From Planctomycetes bacterium GWF2_41_51 (GTDB lineage: Bacteria; Planctomycetota; Phycisphaerae; Sedimentisphaerales; UBA12454): a DNA stretch of 64,000 nt. The notes under the pieces are model-generated. The model was not told the DNA's origin. It searched no databases and saw only the letters and a list, made by a program, of their open reading frames with translations. The stretch lies in contig MHXZ01000067.1 in the NCBI GenBank assembly GCA_001825665.1, forward strand, positions 1 to 64,000, written 5' to 3'. The translations under genes were made by a program, and so were the position numbers. Shown piece after piece: positions 9,172 to 17,531 of this stretch. Each line of letters opens with the position of its first letter. Position 1 is the first letter of the stretch.

Positions 9172-10072
9172 CGGGGTTTATTATACGCGCAATTTTTTCG
9201 AGTGTCAGTATAAATCTTGGGCCGGGGATAGCGGTGTAATCTTCAGTGAAGACATACACGGCATTGTTTTTGGCGGCGTCAGTCTGGGTGAAATTTTTCC
9301 ATTGCTGAATTGTAATGTTACTATCGGTGGGTTTTGTCTCGACGGGCGCGATATCAATGATGATTTGCGGGTTCATCGAAATGACTGATTCCCAACTTAT
9401 GACGGGGAATGGAATTTTGCCTTGATAGGCGTTTTTGCCGCCGGCGTATTCAATCATCTGGCTGTAAAAGCCGTCATTGCCGGCGATGGAAATATTCTGC
9501 GGCCTTGATGCGGGGTCCTGTGAATAGTCATGGCCGAGGCTAATTAGAACTTTGGGACGATTGCTATCCGCAGCGGCATTTTGAATCTGCTGTATTCGTT
9601 TTTTTAAGTCATTAACGATTTGCTCGGCTGCCTGAGATTTGCCGGTGCGATTGCCTATGTGGAGAATCGAATCTAGAATTTCATCAATAGTATCGTGCTG
9701 AATGATCAGCGTTTCTATTCCGAGAGATTCAAACCTCGGTTTACTATCGGACATTTCGTCGAGCAGAATTACAAGGTCAGGCTTTGAGGCGATAATCGCT
9801 TCATAATTCGGATTGAGAAGAGCGCCGACGCGGGGAATCTGCTGGGCTGCGGGCGGGAAATTACAAAATTCGGAGACTCCGACGATTTTATCGCCAACGC
9901 CAAGCTCGAATAAAATTTCAGTAATATTCGGTGCAAGTGAAACAATCCTGCTGTATGAGTTTTTTTTTGGCGATTGTTTTAAATGCTTTTTTGGCAATGA
10001 CAGGAAAAAAGCAATAAAGATAGCCGCCAGGGCAATTAATAGGAAAATATATTTTTGCGTTTTTAGATTCAT
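9146..10072 (-). CDS. btuF: Periplasmic binding protein, BtuF-like
   Basis: Substrate-binding component of the importer (308 residues). An N-terminal hydrophobic segment (residues 8-25) followed by a basic stretch suggests a membrane-anchored or signal-peptide protein facing the periplasm. The segment RIVSLAPNITEILFELGVG and SEFCNFPP is characteristic of BtuF-type class III binding proteins. No lipobox is seen. The gene starts 6 bases after the upstream hydrolase gene ends, so all four genes probably share a transcript. I found no cobalamin riboswitch upstream, so regulation by cobalamin is not supported. Confidence 0.82.
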   Translation of the reverse strand: MNLKTQKYIFLLIALAAIFIAFFLSLPKKHLKQSPKKNSYSRIVSLAPNITEILFELGVGDKIVGVSEFCNFPPAAQQIPRVGALLNPNYEAIIASKPDLVILLDEMSDSKPRFESLGIETLIIQHDTIDEILDSILHIGNRTGKSQAAEQIVNDLKKRIQQIQNAAADSNRPKVLISLGHDYSQDPASRPQNISIAGNDGFYSQMIEYAGGKNAYQGKIPFPVISWESVISMNPQIIIDIAPVETKPTDSNITIQQWKNFTQTDAAKNNAVYVFTEDYTAIPGPRFILTLEKIARIINPDVPDDNRN

Positions 10073-10078
10073 ATTCGG

Positions 10079-10936
10079 TCAGGAAACGATTCGGAGTTTC
10101 GCGGTGCTCTGCTGCTGTTTGTTTTGTTTGGTAAGAGAGCTTATCCAACTGCTCAAACCTTCACGGTAGACTTGGCCGGAGTATAAAAAACCATCGTTGT
10201 GGCTGCCGAAGATCTCGATAAAATCCTTGGGTTCGTTTGCATACAGTTCGTAAAGACGCAAGCCGAATTCGAATGGAACTATTTCATCGGTTCGGCTGTG
10301 GATGATGAGTTTTGGATAATCGACTTTTTTGAGGTATTCGCTGGTTTTAAATTCGTATCGGGCAAAGAGCCTAACAGGCATATATGGATAGAATTTTACT
10401 CCGATGTCGGCATAGGAAGTGAAAGCACTTTCGATAATAAGACCTTTTGCTTTGACTTGTGAGGCTAAATTAGCGGCGATGCTCCCGCCTAGGGAACGGC
10501 CGAAAATGATGATATCTTCGGGATGGATACCTTTTGTATGTATGAGCCAGTCATAAGCGGTTTGAGCGTCAATGTAAGTGCCCTGCTCGGTAGGAGTGCC
10601 CTGACTTGTGCCGTAGCCGCGATAATCGAAAACAAAAGTATTATATCCAAGTTCGTTGAATATATTTACGGTATCGAGGGTATATGAGATATTGCCGCCG
10701 TTGCCATGACAGAACAGGATTGTAATTTCAGCGTTATGGGCGGGGACAAACCATGCGTTCAAAATTAAACGGTCGGGAGTGCGGAGCAGCACTTTTTCAT
10801 AAGGAAGGCCAATATTGGCGGGCGTATATGGTTCATTCTTCGTAGGATTGAAAATGAAAGACGGCTGTTTAAAGAACAGCACAGTTCCCAGAATCCAGTA
10901 GGCAAGCAATATTAAGATAATGGACGATAAAAGCAT
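10079..10936 (-). CDS. Membrane-anchored alpha/beta hydrolase (Bem46-like), copy 1
   Basis: Serine hydrolase of 285 residues with an N-terminal membrane anchor (residues 2-22). Features of the fold are the oxyanion region FCHGNGGNISYTL, the nucleophile elbow GRSLGGS, an acid in HSRTDEIVPFEFG and the catalytic His in GSHNDGF. It resembles the Bem46/YqkD-type family of unknown physiological substrate. It leads the btuFDC genes with a 6-base gap. A paralogue lies directly upstream. Confidence 0.8.
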   Translation of the reverse strand: MLLSSIILILLAYWILGTVLFFKQPSFIFNPTKNEPYTPANIGLPYEKVLLRTPDRLILNAWFVPAHNAEITILFCHGNGGNISYTLDTVNIFNELGYNTFVFDYRGYGTSQGTPTEQGTYIDAQTAYDWLIHTKGIHPEDIIIFGRSLGGSIAANLASQVKAKGLIIESAFTSYADIGVKFYPYMPVRLFARYEFKTSEYLKKVDYPKLIIHSRTDEIVPFEFGLRLYELYANEPKDFIEIFGSHNDGFLYSGQVYREGLSSWISSLTKQNKQQQSTAKLRIVS

Positions 10937-10961
10937 TCAAAAGACTCATAAACAAGGTTTC

Positions 10962-11001
10962 TATTTTAATTTGCCTCCGTATATAAAACAAGTTAGAATT
11001 T
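10962..11001. repeat. Upstream region shared with the second hydrolase gene (copy 1)
   Basis: Forty bases just upstream of hydrolase copy 1 match 11946-11985 upstream of copy 2 at about 34 of 40 positions, both beginning with TATTTTAATTTGCCTC. The match lies in the same place and orientation relative to each gene, so the duplication included the leader or promoter. Confidence 0.7.
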
Positions 11002-11067
11002 ACAGCAATCCTATAGTTTACCTTTTGGGCTCAAAAAGCAATATTATGCGGCCACAAATTAGACAAA

Positions 11068-11937
11068 TCAATTAATCCGCTCATTTCCAATGTAAGTAAA
11101 CCATTTATCCAACCCCTCTATGTAGTTTCGTCCCGAAGTCAGGAAACCTTCATTATGACTGCCTGATATTTCGAGAATTTTTTTCGGCTCGTTTGCAGTT
11201 TCATAAAGTCGCCACCCAAATTCAAATGGTACAAGCTCATCCTCCAGACTATGTATAATTAATATAGGATAATTGATTAATCTTACATAATGAATTGTTT
11301 TAAAATCAAATTTTGCGAATAGCTTTACCGGTAAATAAGGATAAAACTTTTTACCCATATCAGCGAAAGATGTAAAGGCACTTTCAATAATAACTCCCCC
11401 TGCTTTTACATTGCTTGCGAGATGTGCAGCAACGCTCCCTCCAAGCGATTGACCATAAATTATAATGTTTTCGGGTAAAATATTTTTTTCACTTACCAGC
11501 CAATTATACGCAGTTTGCGCATCGATATACAAACCCTTTTCGCTTGGTTTACCCTGACTTTCACCATAGCCTCTATAATCGAAAATAAAGCAATTAATTC
11601 CAAGCTCGTTCAATATATTTATATTTTCCAATCTATGAGAAATATTTCCGCCGTTTCCATGGCAAAAAATCAACGAGAATCGCGCGTTTTTTGCAGGAAT
11701 ATACCACGCAGATAATAAAATATTATCTGAAGTTTTCAACTGAACCTTTTGGTATTCCAGATTTATGTCGGCTGGATTATTGAGAATATCTCTTGTGGGA
11801 TGAAATGTGAAGCTCGATTGCTTGAAATATAATATTAGGCTTAGCATGATGTAAACAGTAAGTAAAACTCTGATAATAGATTTCAAAAATTGATAAAACT
11901 TATGTCGATATTTAATCAGATCCATATCAGCTCTCAA
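11068..11937 (-). CDS. Membrane-anchored alpha/beta hydrolase (Bem46-like), copy 2
   Basis: A 289-residue paralogue of the neighbouring hydrolase, same layout: basic N-terminus, membrane anchor at about residues 18-38, FCHGNGGNISHRL, nucleophile elbow GQSLGGS, HSLEDELVPFEFG and GSHNEGF. It differs from copy 1 throughout but aligns over the whole length, which indicates an old tandem duplication. Met5 (11925) is an alternative start. It has its own upstream region and is separated from copy 1 by about 130 bases. Confidence 0.8.
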   Translation of the reverse strand: MRADMDLIKYRHKFYQFLKSIIRVLLTVYIMLSLILYFKQSSFTFHPTRDILNNPADINLEYQKVQLKTSDNILLSAWYIPAKNARFSLIFCHGNGGNISHRLENINILNELGINCFIFDYRGYGESQGKPSEKGLYIDAQTAYNWLVSEKNILPENIIIYGQSLGGSVAAHLASNVKAGGVIIESAFTSFADMGKKFYPYLPVKLFAKFDFKTIHYVRLINYPILIIHSLEDELVPFEFGWRLYETANEPKKILEISGSHNEGFLTSGRNYIEGLDKWFTYIGNERIN

Positions 11938-11945
11938 ATAGGCAG

Positions 11946-11985
11946 TATTTTAATTTGCCTCTTGACATAAAACAAGATACAATTT
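11946..11985. repeat. Upstream region shared with the first hydrolase gene (copy 2)
   Basis: Second member of the 40-base pair described at 10962-11001. On the minus strand it places a purine-rich AGAGG close to the gene start region. Confidence 0.7.
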
Positions 11986-12084
11986 GATTTTTATAGAATG
12001 CAATATAAGCGAACAAAATAAGGACAATCTATATATCTTAGCTAAAGTGAAAGGTTTTAAAAGCTAATAAGGATTATTTGTATA

Positions 12085-13140
12085 ATGATTTCACGACGAA
12101 AAACAACGACAGTAACGGCCGGAACGGTCAAATTGGGCAGCAAGTACCCTATAGTTATCCAGTCTATGATTAAACTGGCAACGACCGATGTTGCCGGATG
12201 CATAAAACAGATAAACGCCCTTACGGCGGCGGGCGCAGGATTGGTGCGGCTTGCGGTGCCGACAAGGCCGGACAGCCAAGCTTTTGCAAAAATTGTGCAA
12301 AAAGTACGCATTCCGCTTATTGCGGACATTCATTTCTCGGCTGAAAGAGCTATCGAGGCAATCGAGGGCGGCGCTGCAAAAATCCGGCTTAATCCCGGCA
12401 ATATTAAGAGCAGAGACGATATTTTCCGGATTATCGATTGCGCAAAGGCACACAAAATCGCAATCCGTATCGGAATCAATGAGGCAAGTATCAGGAATCT
12501 GGCAGAGGATACACCTTATAAGCAGAGAACGAATCTGATGATAAAGGAAATGAACGGCTATGTTCGCCTGTTCGAGAAAAGAGGATTTGATAATATAGTT
12601 TTGAGCGTTAAAAGTTCGGATGTTCTGCGGACTATCGAGTCGAATAAGGCAATTGCCAAGAAATTCAATTATCCGATCCATCTCGGACTTACGCACGCAG
12701 GACTTGCTGAGGATGCGATAATTCCCGCTTCGGTCGCATTAGGAACGCTTCTGGAACAAGGTATCGGTGATACAATCAGAATCAGTATCGCGGGAGAGCC
12801 TGTCGGTGAAGTTGAAATCGCAAAGAAAATTCTCGCAACGCTTGAGCTTTACAAAAGTAACGAGCCGCAATTGATTGTCTGCCCTACCTGCGGAAGATGC
12901 CAATGGGATTTAATCGGATTCGCACAGCAGGTAAAAAAATATCTTGCGGGAATTCATAAACCCATCAGAGTTGCGGTTATGGGCTGTGTTGTAAACGGAC
13001 CCGGCGAAGCGGCGGATGCTGATGTCGCGGTTTGCGCAGCGGCGGATAAGGGTTTTATTTATAAAAAAGGCAAGAAAATCGGAATGGCTAAAAAGTCGCA
13101 GCTTTTTGCGGCATTGAAAAAGGAAATCGAATCGTTCTGA
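12085..13140 (+). CDS. ispG: 4-hydroxy-3-methylbut-2-enyl diphosphate synthase IspG
   Basis: MEP-pathway enzyme that reduces methylerythritol cyclodiphosphate to HMBPP using a [4Fe-4S] cluster. The 351-residue protein has the bacterial two-domain form: a TIM barrel (IVIQSMIKLATTDVAGC, IPLIADIHFS, KIRLNPGNI) and a C-terminal cluster domain with Cys266, Cys269 and Cys301 (CPTCGRC and GCVVNGPGE). The ribosome site AAGGA precedes the ATG. It shows the cell uses the non-mevalonate route. Confidence 0.95.
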   Translation: MISRRKTTTVTAGTVKLGSKYPIVIQSMIKLATTDVAGCIKQINALTAAGAGLVRLAVPTRPDSQAFAKIVQKVRIPLIADIHFSAERAIEAIEGGAAKIRLNPGNIKSRDDIFRIIDCAKAHKIAIRIGINEASIRNLAEDTPYKQRTNLMIKEMNGYVRLFEKRGFDNIVLSVKSSDVLRTIESNKAIAKKFNYPIHLGLTHAGLAEDAIIPASVALGTLLEQGIGDTIRISIAGEPVGEVEIAKKILATLELYKSNEPQLIVCPTCGRCQWDLIGFAQQVKKYLAGIHKPIRVAVMGCVVNGPGEAADADVAVCAAADKGFIYKKGKKIGMAKKSQLFAALKKEIESF

Positions 13141-13150
13141 TTGGAATGGA

Positions 13151-13312
13151 ATGGGGTTTATAAGAATACCAGGGATACCGGGGAAAGTATTTCAGCCGGA
13201 TGAGGGCGGGCAGAGAAAGCATAACTGCAAAGACTGCTACTTTTGCCAGATGTGCAGCGATGACAGATGCGAAGCGTGCAGGAAAAGGAAAAAATGTCTT
13301 AGAAAAAAGTAA
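13151..13312 (+). CDS. Cys-rich 53-residue protein
   Basis: A small gene between ispG and the PEBP gene. The ATG at 13151 has GGA about 5 bases upstream. The product begins GFIRIPGIPGKVFQPDEGG and ends with a knot of seven cysteines in CKDCYFCQMCSDDRCEAC followed by basic residues and a final Cys. The pattern suggests a metal-binding mini-protein. I recall similar short proteins with an RIPGIPGKV start and a Cys-rich end in other bacteria, but no function is known to me. It could be cotranscribed with ispG (10-base gap). Confidence 0.65.
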   Translation: MGFIRIPGIPGKVFQPDEGGQRKHNCKDCYFCQMCSDDRCEACRKRKKCLRKK

Positions 13313-13329
13313 ATTCGAGAAGATATAAG

Positions 13330-13902
13330 ATGAATAAGAGAATTTTGATACTTATCGCAGTGTTGTTTCTCTTATACGGATTTAAGAGAGAAAATAAAAC
13401 CGTATTCGCACAAAAAGGAGATGAAAAAATGGCAACAGGAAATGGTTTAACAGTCACATCGACAGCATTCAAAGAAAGTGAAATGATACCTTCAAAATAC
13501 ACCTGCGATGGACAGAACATTTCTCCGCCTTTGAAATGGCAGAACGCACCTGAAGGGACACAAAGCTTTGCGCTAATCAGCGATGATCCCGATGCGCCGA
13601 TGGGAATATGGGTTCACTGGGTGATGTGGAATATTCCGGCCGAGACAAACGAACTGCCGGAGAATGTACCGCAGACAAAAGAAACGGCCGATGGAGGCAA
13701 GCAAGGCGTCAACAGTTCGCATTTATACGGATATACAGGCCCCTGCCCGCCAAGCGGAACGCATCGATATTATTTCAAAATTTATGCGCTGGATACGAAA
13801 CTGCAACTGCCCAACGATGTTACAAAAAGCAAACTGCTGGAAGCGATGGAAGGACATATTCTTGCGGAAGGCTTTTTGATGGGGAAATACAAGCGAAGGT
13901 AA
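13330..13902 (+). CDS. YbhB/YbcL family (PEBP/Raf kinase inhibitor-like) protein, exported
   Basis: A 190-residue protein with an N-terminal signal-like segment (ILILIAVLFLLYGF) and then a complete PEBP domain: SKYTCDGQNISPPL, ISDDPDAPMGIWVHWVMWNIP, GYTGPCPPSGTHRYYFKIYALD. Bacterial PEBP proteins are of uncertain function; the DPDAP and GP(C)PP-H ligand-binding motifs are intact. An internal ATG (MATGNGLTV) preceded by AAAAGGAGATGAAAAA could give a cytoplasmic form; that internal site is a better ribosome site than the upstream one. Confidence 0.85.
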   Translation: MNKRILILIAVLFLLYGFKRENKTVFAQKGDEKMATGNGLTVTSTAFKESEMIPSKYTCDGQNISPPLKWQNAPEGTQSFALISDDPDAPMGIWVHWVMWNIPAETNELPENVPQTKETADGGKQGVNSSHLYGYTGPCPPSGTHRYYFKIYALDTKLQLPNDVTKSKLLEAMEGHILAEGFLMGKYKRR

Positions 13903-13966
13903 AATCAAATTGTAATTTCCGGAAAAATATCATATAATACGCGTCTATCTTAGACAACGAGTTTAA

Positions 13967-15010
13967 ATGGAACTTACAGATAATCTAAATATTAAAGGTT
14001 TTAAGCCGCTGATAACACCGGAGCAGCTCAAGGAAAAACTGCCTCTTAGCGATGAAACGGCGCATTTGATCGCTCAAAGCCGCAGGACGATTCAGTCGAT
14101 TCTGACAGGTGAAGACAAAAAACGGATTGTGATTGTCGGCCCATGTTCGCTGCACGATAAGAAAGCGACTTACGAATATGCAGTGAAGCTGAAAAAACTT
14201 CAGGATGCATTCAAGGATAAACTTCATATTGTGATGCGGACGTACTTTGAGAAACCGAGGACGACGCTGGGCTGGAAAGGTATGCTGTACGACCCGGGTC
14301 TTGACGGCACCTACGATATAGAAGGCGGATTCATCAGGTCGCGCGAAATACTGCTTGAGATTGGGAAAATCGGGCTGCCTTGCGCGACGGAATTTCTTGA
14401 CCCTATCGTGCCTCAGTATCTTGCTGAACTTATATCATGGGCGTCAATCGGCGCCAGGACGGCGGAGTCGCAGATTCACAGGCAAATGGCCAGCGGACTT
14501 TCGATGCCGATTGGATTTAAAAATTCAACTGACGGGAATTTATCTTCGGCACTGGATGCAGTTAAAGCGGCGGCAAGCCCACATTCATTTTTAGGAATCG
14601 GCAGGAACGGACAAGTCATTATCGCTGAAACAAGCGGCAATAAATACGGACATATCGTAATGCGAGGCGGCGGCGACGGGCCGAACTATACGGCTGAATA
14701 CGTGGCTTTCGCGGGCGTTATGCTGCAAAAAGCGGGGATTCGAAACGGCGTTATCGTGGATTGCAGTCATGCGAATTCGAATAAGGATTTCAGATTGCAG
14801 CGAAACGCGCTTATCGATGTTGCGCTGCAGGTTAAAAGCGGGACAAAATTAATCTGCGGAGTTATGCTGGAGAGTTTCCTTGCCGAGGGGAGTCAAAAGC
14901 CGGACAAACCTGAAAAGCTGATTTACGGCAAGTCTCTGACCGATGGATGCATCGGCTGGGATGAAACGATGGAATTAGTCAGTATTTTTGCGAACGCAAT
15001 CAAGTTATAG
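13967..15010 (+). CDS. 3-deoxy-7-phosphoheptulonate synthase (class I, AroF/G/H type)
   Basis: First enzyme of the shikimate pathway, condensing PEP and erythrose 4-phosphate. The 347-residue length and motifs VGPCSLHD, RTYFEKPRTTLGWKG, GARTAESQIHRQMASGLSMPIGFKN, and DCSHANSNKD match the feedback-regulated class I-alpha enzymes. A TATAAT box lies about 35 bases upstream (13934 region). Its 3' end overlaps the convergent cysK gene by 6 bases. Which aromatic amino acid regulates it cannot be told. Confidence 0.93.
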   Translation: MELTDNLNIKGFKPLITPEQLKEKLPLSDETAHLIAQSRRTIQSILTGEDKKRIVIVGPCSLHDKKATYEYAVKLKKLQDAFKDKLHIVMRTYFEKPRTTLGWKGMLYDPGLDGTYDIEGGFIRSREILLEIGKIGLPCATEFLDPIVPQYLAELISWASIGARTAESQIHRQMASGLSMPIGFKNSTDGNLSSALDAVKAAASPHSFLGIGRNGQVIIAETSGNKYGHIVMRGGGDGPNYTAEYVAFAGVMLQKAGIRNGVIVDCSHANSNKDFRLQRNALIDVALQVKSGTKLICGVMLESFLAEGSQKPDKPEKLIYGKSLTDGCIGWDETMELVSIFANAIKL

Positions 15011-15892
15011 AAGCGCGGTGCTGAAATATCTTTCGGCTCTGTCGGGCAGGACGGTCGCAATATTTCCTTTATATTTTTTGGCAAGCTGACGTGCAGCCCA
15101 GACGTTGGCTCCCGAAGAAATTCCCACCAGCAAACCAAAAGCACTGCCTAACTGGCGGGTCGTTTCAATTGCATCTTCATCGGTAACTTCTATCACTTCA
15201 TCAACAAGCAAGACATCGAGAACGGCAGGGATAAAACCATCGCCGATACCCTGAATCTGGTGCAGGCCTGGTTCGTGGCCGAGCAAAGCACTGACGTTTT
15301 TCGGTTCTACAGCTACAATTTTCGTGTCCTTTTTATGTTCCTTTAGAAATTTGCCGATGCCCTGCAAAGTTCCTCCGCTGCCGACGCCCGCGATAAAGAA
15401 AGAAATATCACCGCTCATCTGCCGCCATAATTCGACGGCGGTCTGTTCATAATGGACTCGTGGATTGTCTGGGTTTTCAAACTGCTGGGGAATGAAGACG
15501 TTCTTATCCTCTGCGGCCATTTGTTTGGATTTTTCCACTGCACCGACGAGACTGTCTTTTGCGGAGGTGAGAACTAGTTCAGCGCCGAGGGCTTTAATCA
15601 GTTTCTTTCGCTCTTCGCTCATATTTTCGGGCATAACGATTTTGACTTTATAGCCTTTGAGCCTGCCCACGAGGGCGACTCCGATGCCGGTGTTTCCGCT
15701 GGTAGGTTCGACTATGACGGAGTTGGGTTTGAGTCTGCCGTCACGTTCGGCGCCTTCGAGCATGGCAAGCGCGACCCTGTCTTTGATGCTTCCGCCGGGG
15801 TTGAGAAATTCGGCTTTTGCGTAAACAGTTTCGCCTTTGAGTCTAATAAGCGGAGTATTACCAATTAAATCGAGAATATTGTCCGTTAGCAT
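15005..15892 (-). CDS. cysK: Cysteine synthase (O-acetylserine sulfhydrylase)
   Basis: PLP enzyme making cysteine from O-acetylserine and sulfide. I start it at 15892 (MLTDNILDLIGNTPLI), which has AGGGA 9 bases upstream and fits CysK N-termini; the open frame extends 39 residues further but that stretch is unlike the family. The 295-residue protein has the PLP lysine in GGSIKDR, the PTSGNTG substrate loop and the phosphate loop GVGSGGT. It converges with the DAHP synthase gene. Confidence 0.93.
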   Translation of the reverse strand: MLTDNILDLIGNTPLIRLKGETVYAKAEFLNPGGSIKDRVALAMLEGAERDGRLKPNSVIVEPTSGNTGIGVALVGRLKGYKVKIVMPENMSEERKKLIKALGAELVLTSAKDSLVGAVEKSKQMAAEDKNVFIPQQFENPDNPRVHYEQTAVELWRQMSGDISFFIAGVGSGGTLQGIGKFLKEHKKDTKIVAVEPKNVSALLGHEPGLHQIQGIGDGFIPAVLDVLLVDEVIEVTDEDAIETTRQLGSAFGLLVGISSGANVWAARQLAKKYKGNIATVLPDRAERYFSTALL

Positions 15893-16030
15893 AATCGTAT
15901 CCCTGAAATTGAAAACAGCAGAATATCGACTTTTTTCATAGTCGTCAAACAGATTTATTCCGTCAAACAATCCTTGCAGTAAGTTCAATTTGCTGTTATA
16001 TTTACGCACTTAATTTATAAGGATTGAATA

Positions 16031-17527
16031 ATGTCGCAACAGACAAAAAAATCGACAACCGCGGAATCAATAGCCAACACTTTCGAATGGATTATCACGG
16101 CATTTGTGCTTGCGTTCGTATTCAGGGCGTTTATTCTCGAAGCGTTCCGCATACCGACCGGCAGCATGGCCGATACTTTGATGGGCGACCATTTCCGTAT
16201 GCGATGCACGCAATGCGGATTCAAATACGAATATAATTTCAATCCTTACTTTCATAAAAGTTTCCATACATACGCAGGCAATAATTATTTCAAACTTTTG
16301 AAGCCGCCGAGATGTTCGAGCTGCGGGTATTTTGAAAAACCAAATACGACAGCGCTGCAATCCAACGGCGACAGGATACTTGTCTTTAAAAGTCTTTATC
16401 AATTCACGGAACCGAAGAGATGGGACGTTTTTGTTTTCAAGAATCCCACAGAGCCGAAGATAAATTATATAAAAAGATTAATCGGCAAGCCCGGTGAGAC
16501 ATTGGAATTAATCGATGGGGATGTATATATCGACGGCAAAATAGAGCGAAAGCCCGCGAAAGTTCAGCAGGAATTATGGATGCCTGTTTATAATAATAAT
16601 TTTCAGCCGATAGAGCCGCTGGAAGGAAGATTTAACGACCATAGCTGGCAGCAGCCTTTTACGAATGAGGACGATTCGCAATGGCAATGGGATCCTCTGC
16701 GGCCGGTAGAATTTGTGCTGCAAAGCGAAGGGCAAAACATCAATACGATGTTTTATGATACCGATAAAGGTAATGATTTTCGCGCGACGTATGCTTATGA
16801 TGATCCCGCATATTATAAATCTTTGCCGATATGCAGCGATTTAAAAATGAGCTTTAACGCAAAAAGAAACGCTGAAGGCATAATCGGTATCGGCCTTTCG
16901 AAATATGGAATTCAATATAAAGCAATTTTCTATTCAAATGGAATAATGGCTATTGAAAAAACCGGGACTGATGGGGAAACTATTGAGCTTACGAAAGGAC
17001 AAATCGATTCTTCAAAACTCGAGAAGTATTTTCCTGTCAGTTTTGCCAATGTGGACCATTTACTTGTATTCAAAGTTGACGGGGAAGAACTTATATATGA
17101 CCTTGGAACCGATGCAAATGACGCGGGACAGCGTCAAACTGAGATTGAACCCAAAGCGACAATATTCGGCAGCGGACAGGTGGTAATTAATGATGTTCAG
17201 CTTTATAGAGATATTTATTACATGAGCACAAAGACCGGTTCACAGGAACCTGTACTGCGGGCGGGAGAAGGTGATCCGTTTACGTTAGGCGAAGATGAAT
17301 ATTTTGCAATGGGCGATAACAGCCCGGACAGCCTTGATTCACGGCTTTGGTCGATGGAAGGCATTGGCAATAACGGAATAGCTTATAGGCAAGGTGTGGT
17401 ACCCAGGGACTATCTTGTAGGAAAAGCGTTCTTTGTTTATTGGCCGGGCGGATTTCGGGCGGGGAATTTCAAATTTGCTCTAATTCCAAACATCGGCAAA
17501 ATGAGGTTCATTTACGGCGGAGAATAA
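16031..17527 (+). CDS. lepB: Signal peptidase I with zinc-ribbon insertion
   Basis: Membrane-anchored protease that removes signal peptides. One N-terminal membrane segment (residues 20-38) precedes the catalytic Ser45 in PTGSM; the general base is Lys148 (NYIKRLIGKPGE). Between them lies an insertion with two CxxC pairs (Cys59/62 and Cys95/98), a probable zinc ribbon. A further insertion of more than 200 residues precedes the conserved C-terminal GDNSPDSLDSR near residue 428. At 498 residues it is far longer than the usual 200-320. Ribosome site AAGGA precedes the ATG. The insertion most resembles a beta-rich domain, perhaps lectin-like, but I cannot name it. Confidence 0.9.
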   Translation: MSQQTKKSTTAESIANTFEWIITAFVLAFVFRAFILEAFRIPTGSMADTLMGDHFRMRCTQCGFKYEYNFNPYFHKSFHTYAGNNYFKLLKPPRCSSCGYFEKPNTTALQSNGDRILVFKSLYQFTEPKRWDVFVFKNPTEPKINYIKRLIGKPGETLELIDGDVYIDGKIERKPAKVQQELWMPVYNNNFQPIEPLEGRFNDHSWQQPFTNEDDSQWQWDPLRPVEFVLQSEGQNINTMFYDTDKGNDFRATYAYDDPAYYKSLPICSDLKMSFNAKRNAEGIIGIGLSKYGIQYKAIFYSNGIMAIEKTGTDGETIELTKGQIDSSKLEKYFPVSFANVDHLLVFKVDGEELIYDLGTDANDAGQRQTEIEPKATIFGSGQVVINDVQLYRDIYYMSTKTGSQEPVLRAGEGDPFTLGEDEYFAMGDNSPDSLDSRLWSMEGIGNNGIAYRQGVVPRDYLVGKAFFVYWPGGFRAGNFKFALIPNIGKMRFIYGGE

Positions 17528-17531
17528 CCGC

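Noticed and set aside
10000-12084. Cobalamin riboswitch for the BtuCDF genes
   Set aside because: No conserved B12-box pattern or suitable long leader was seen before any gene of the group.
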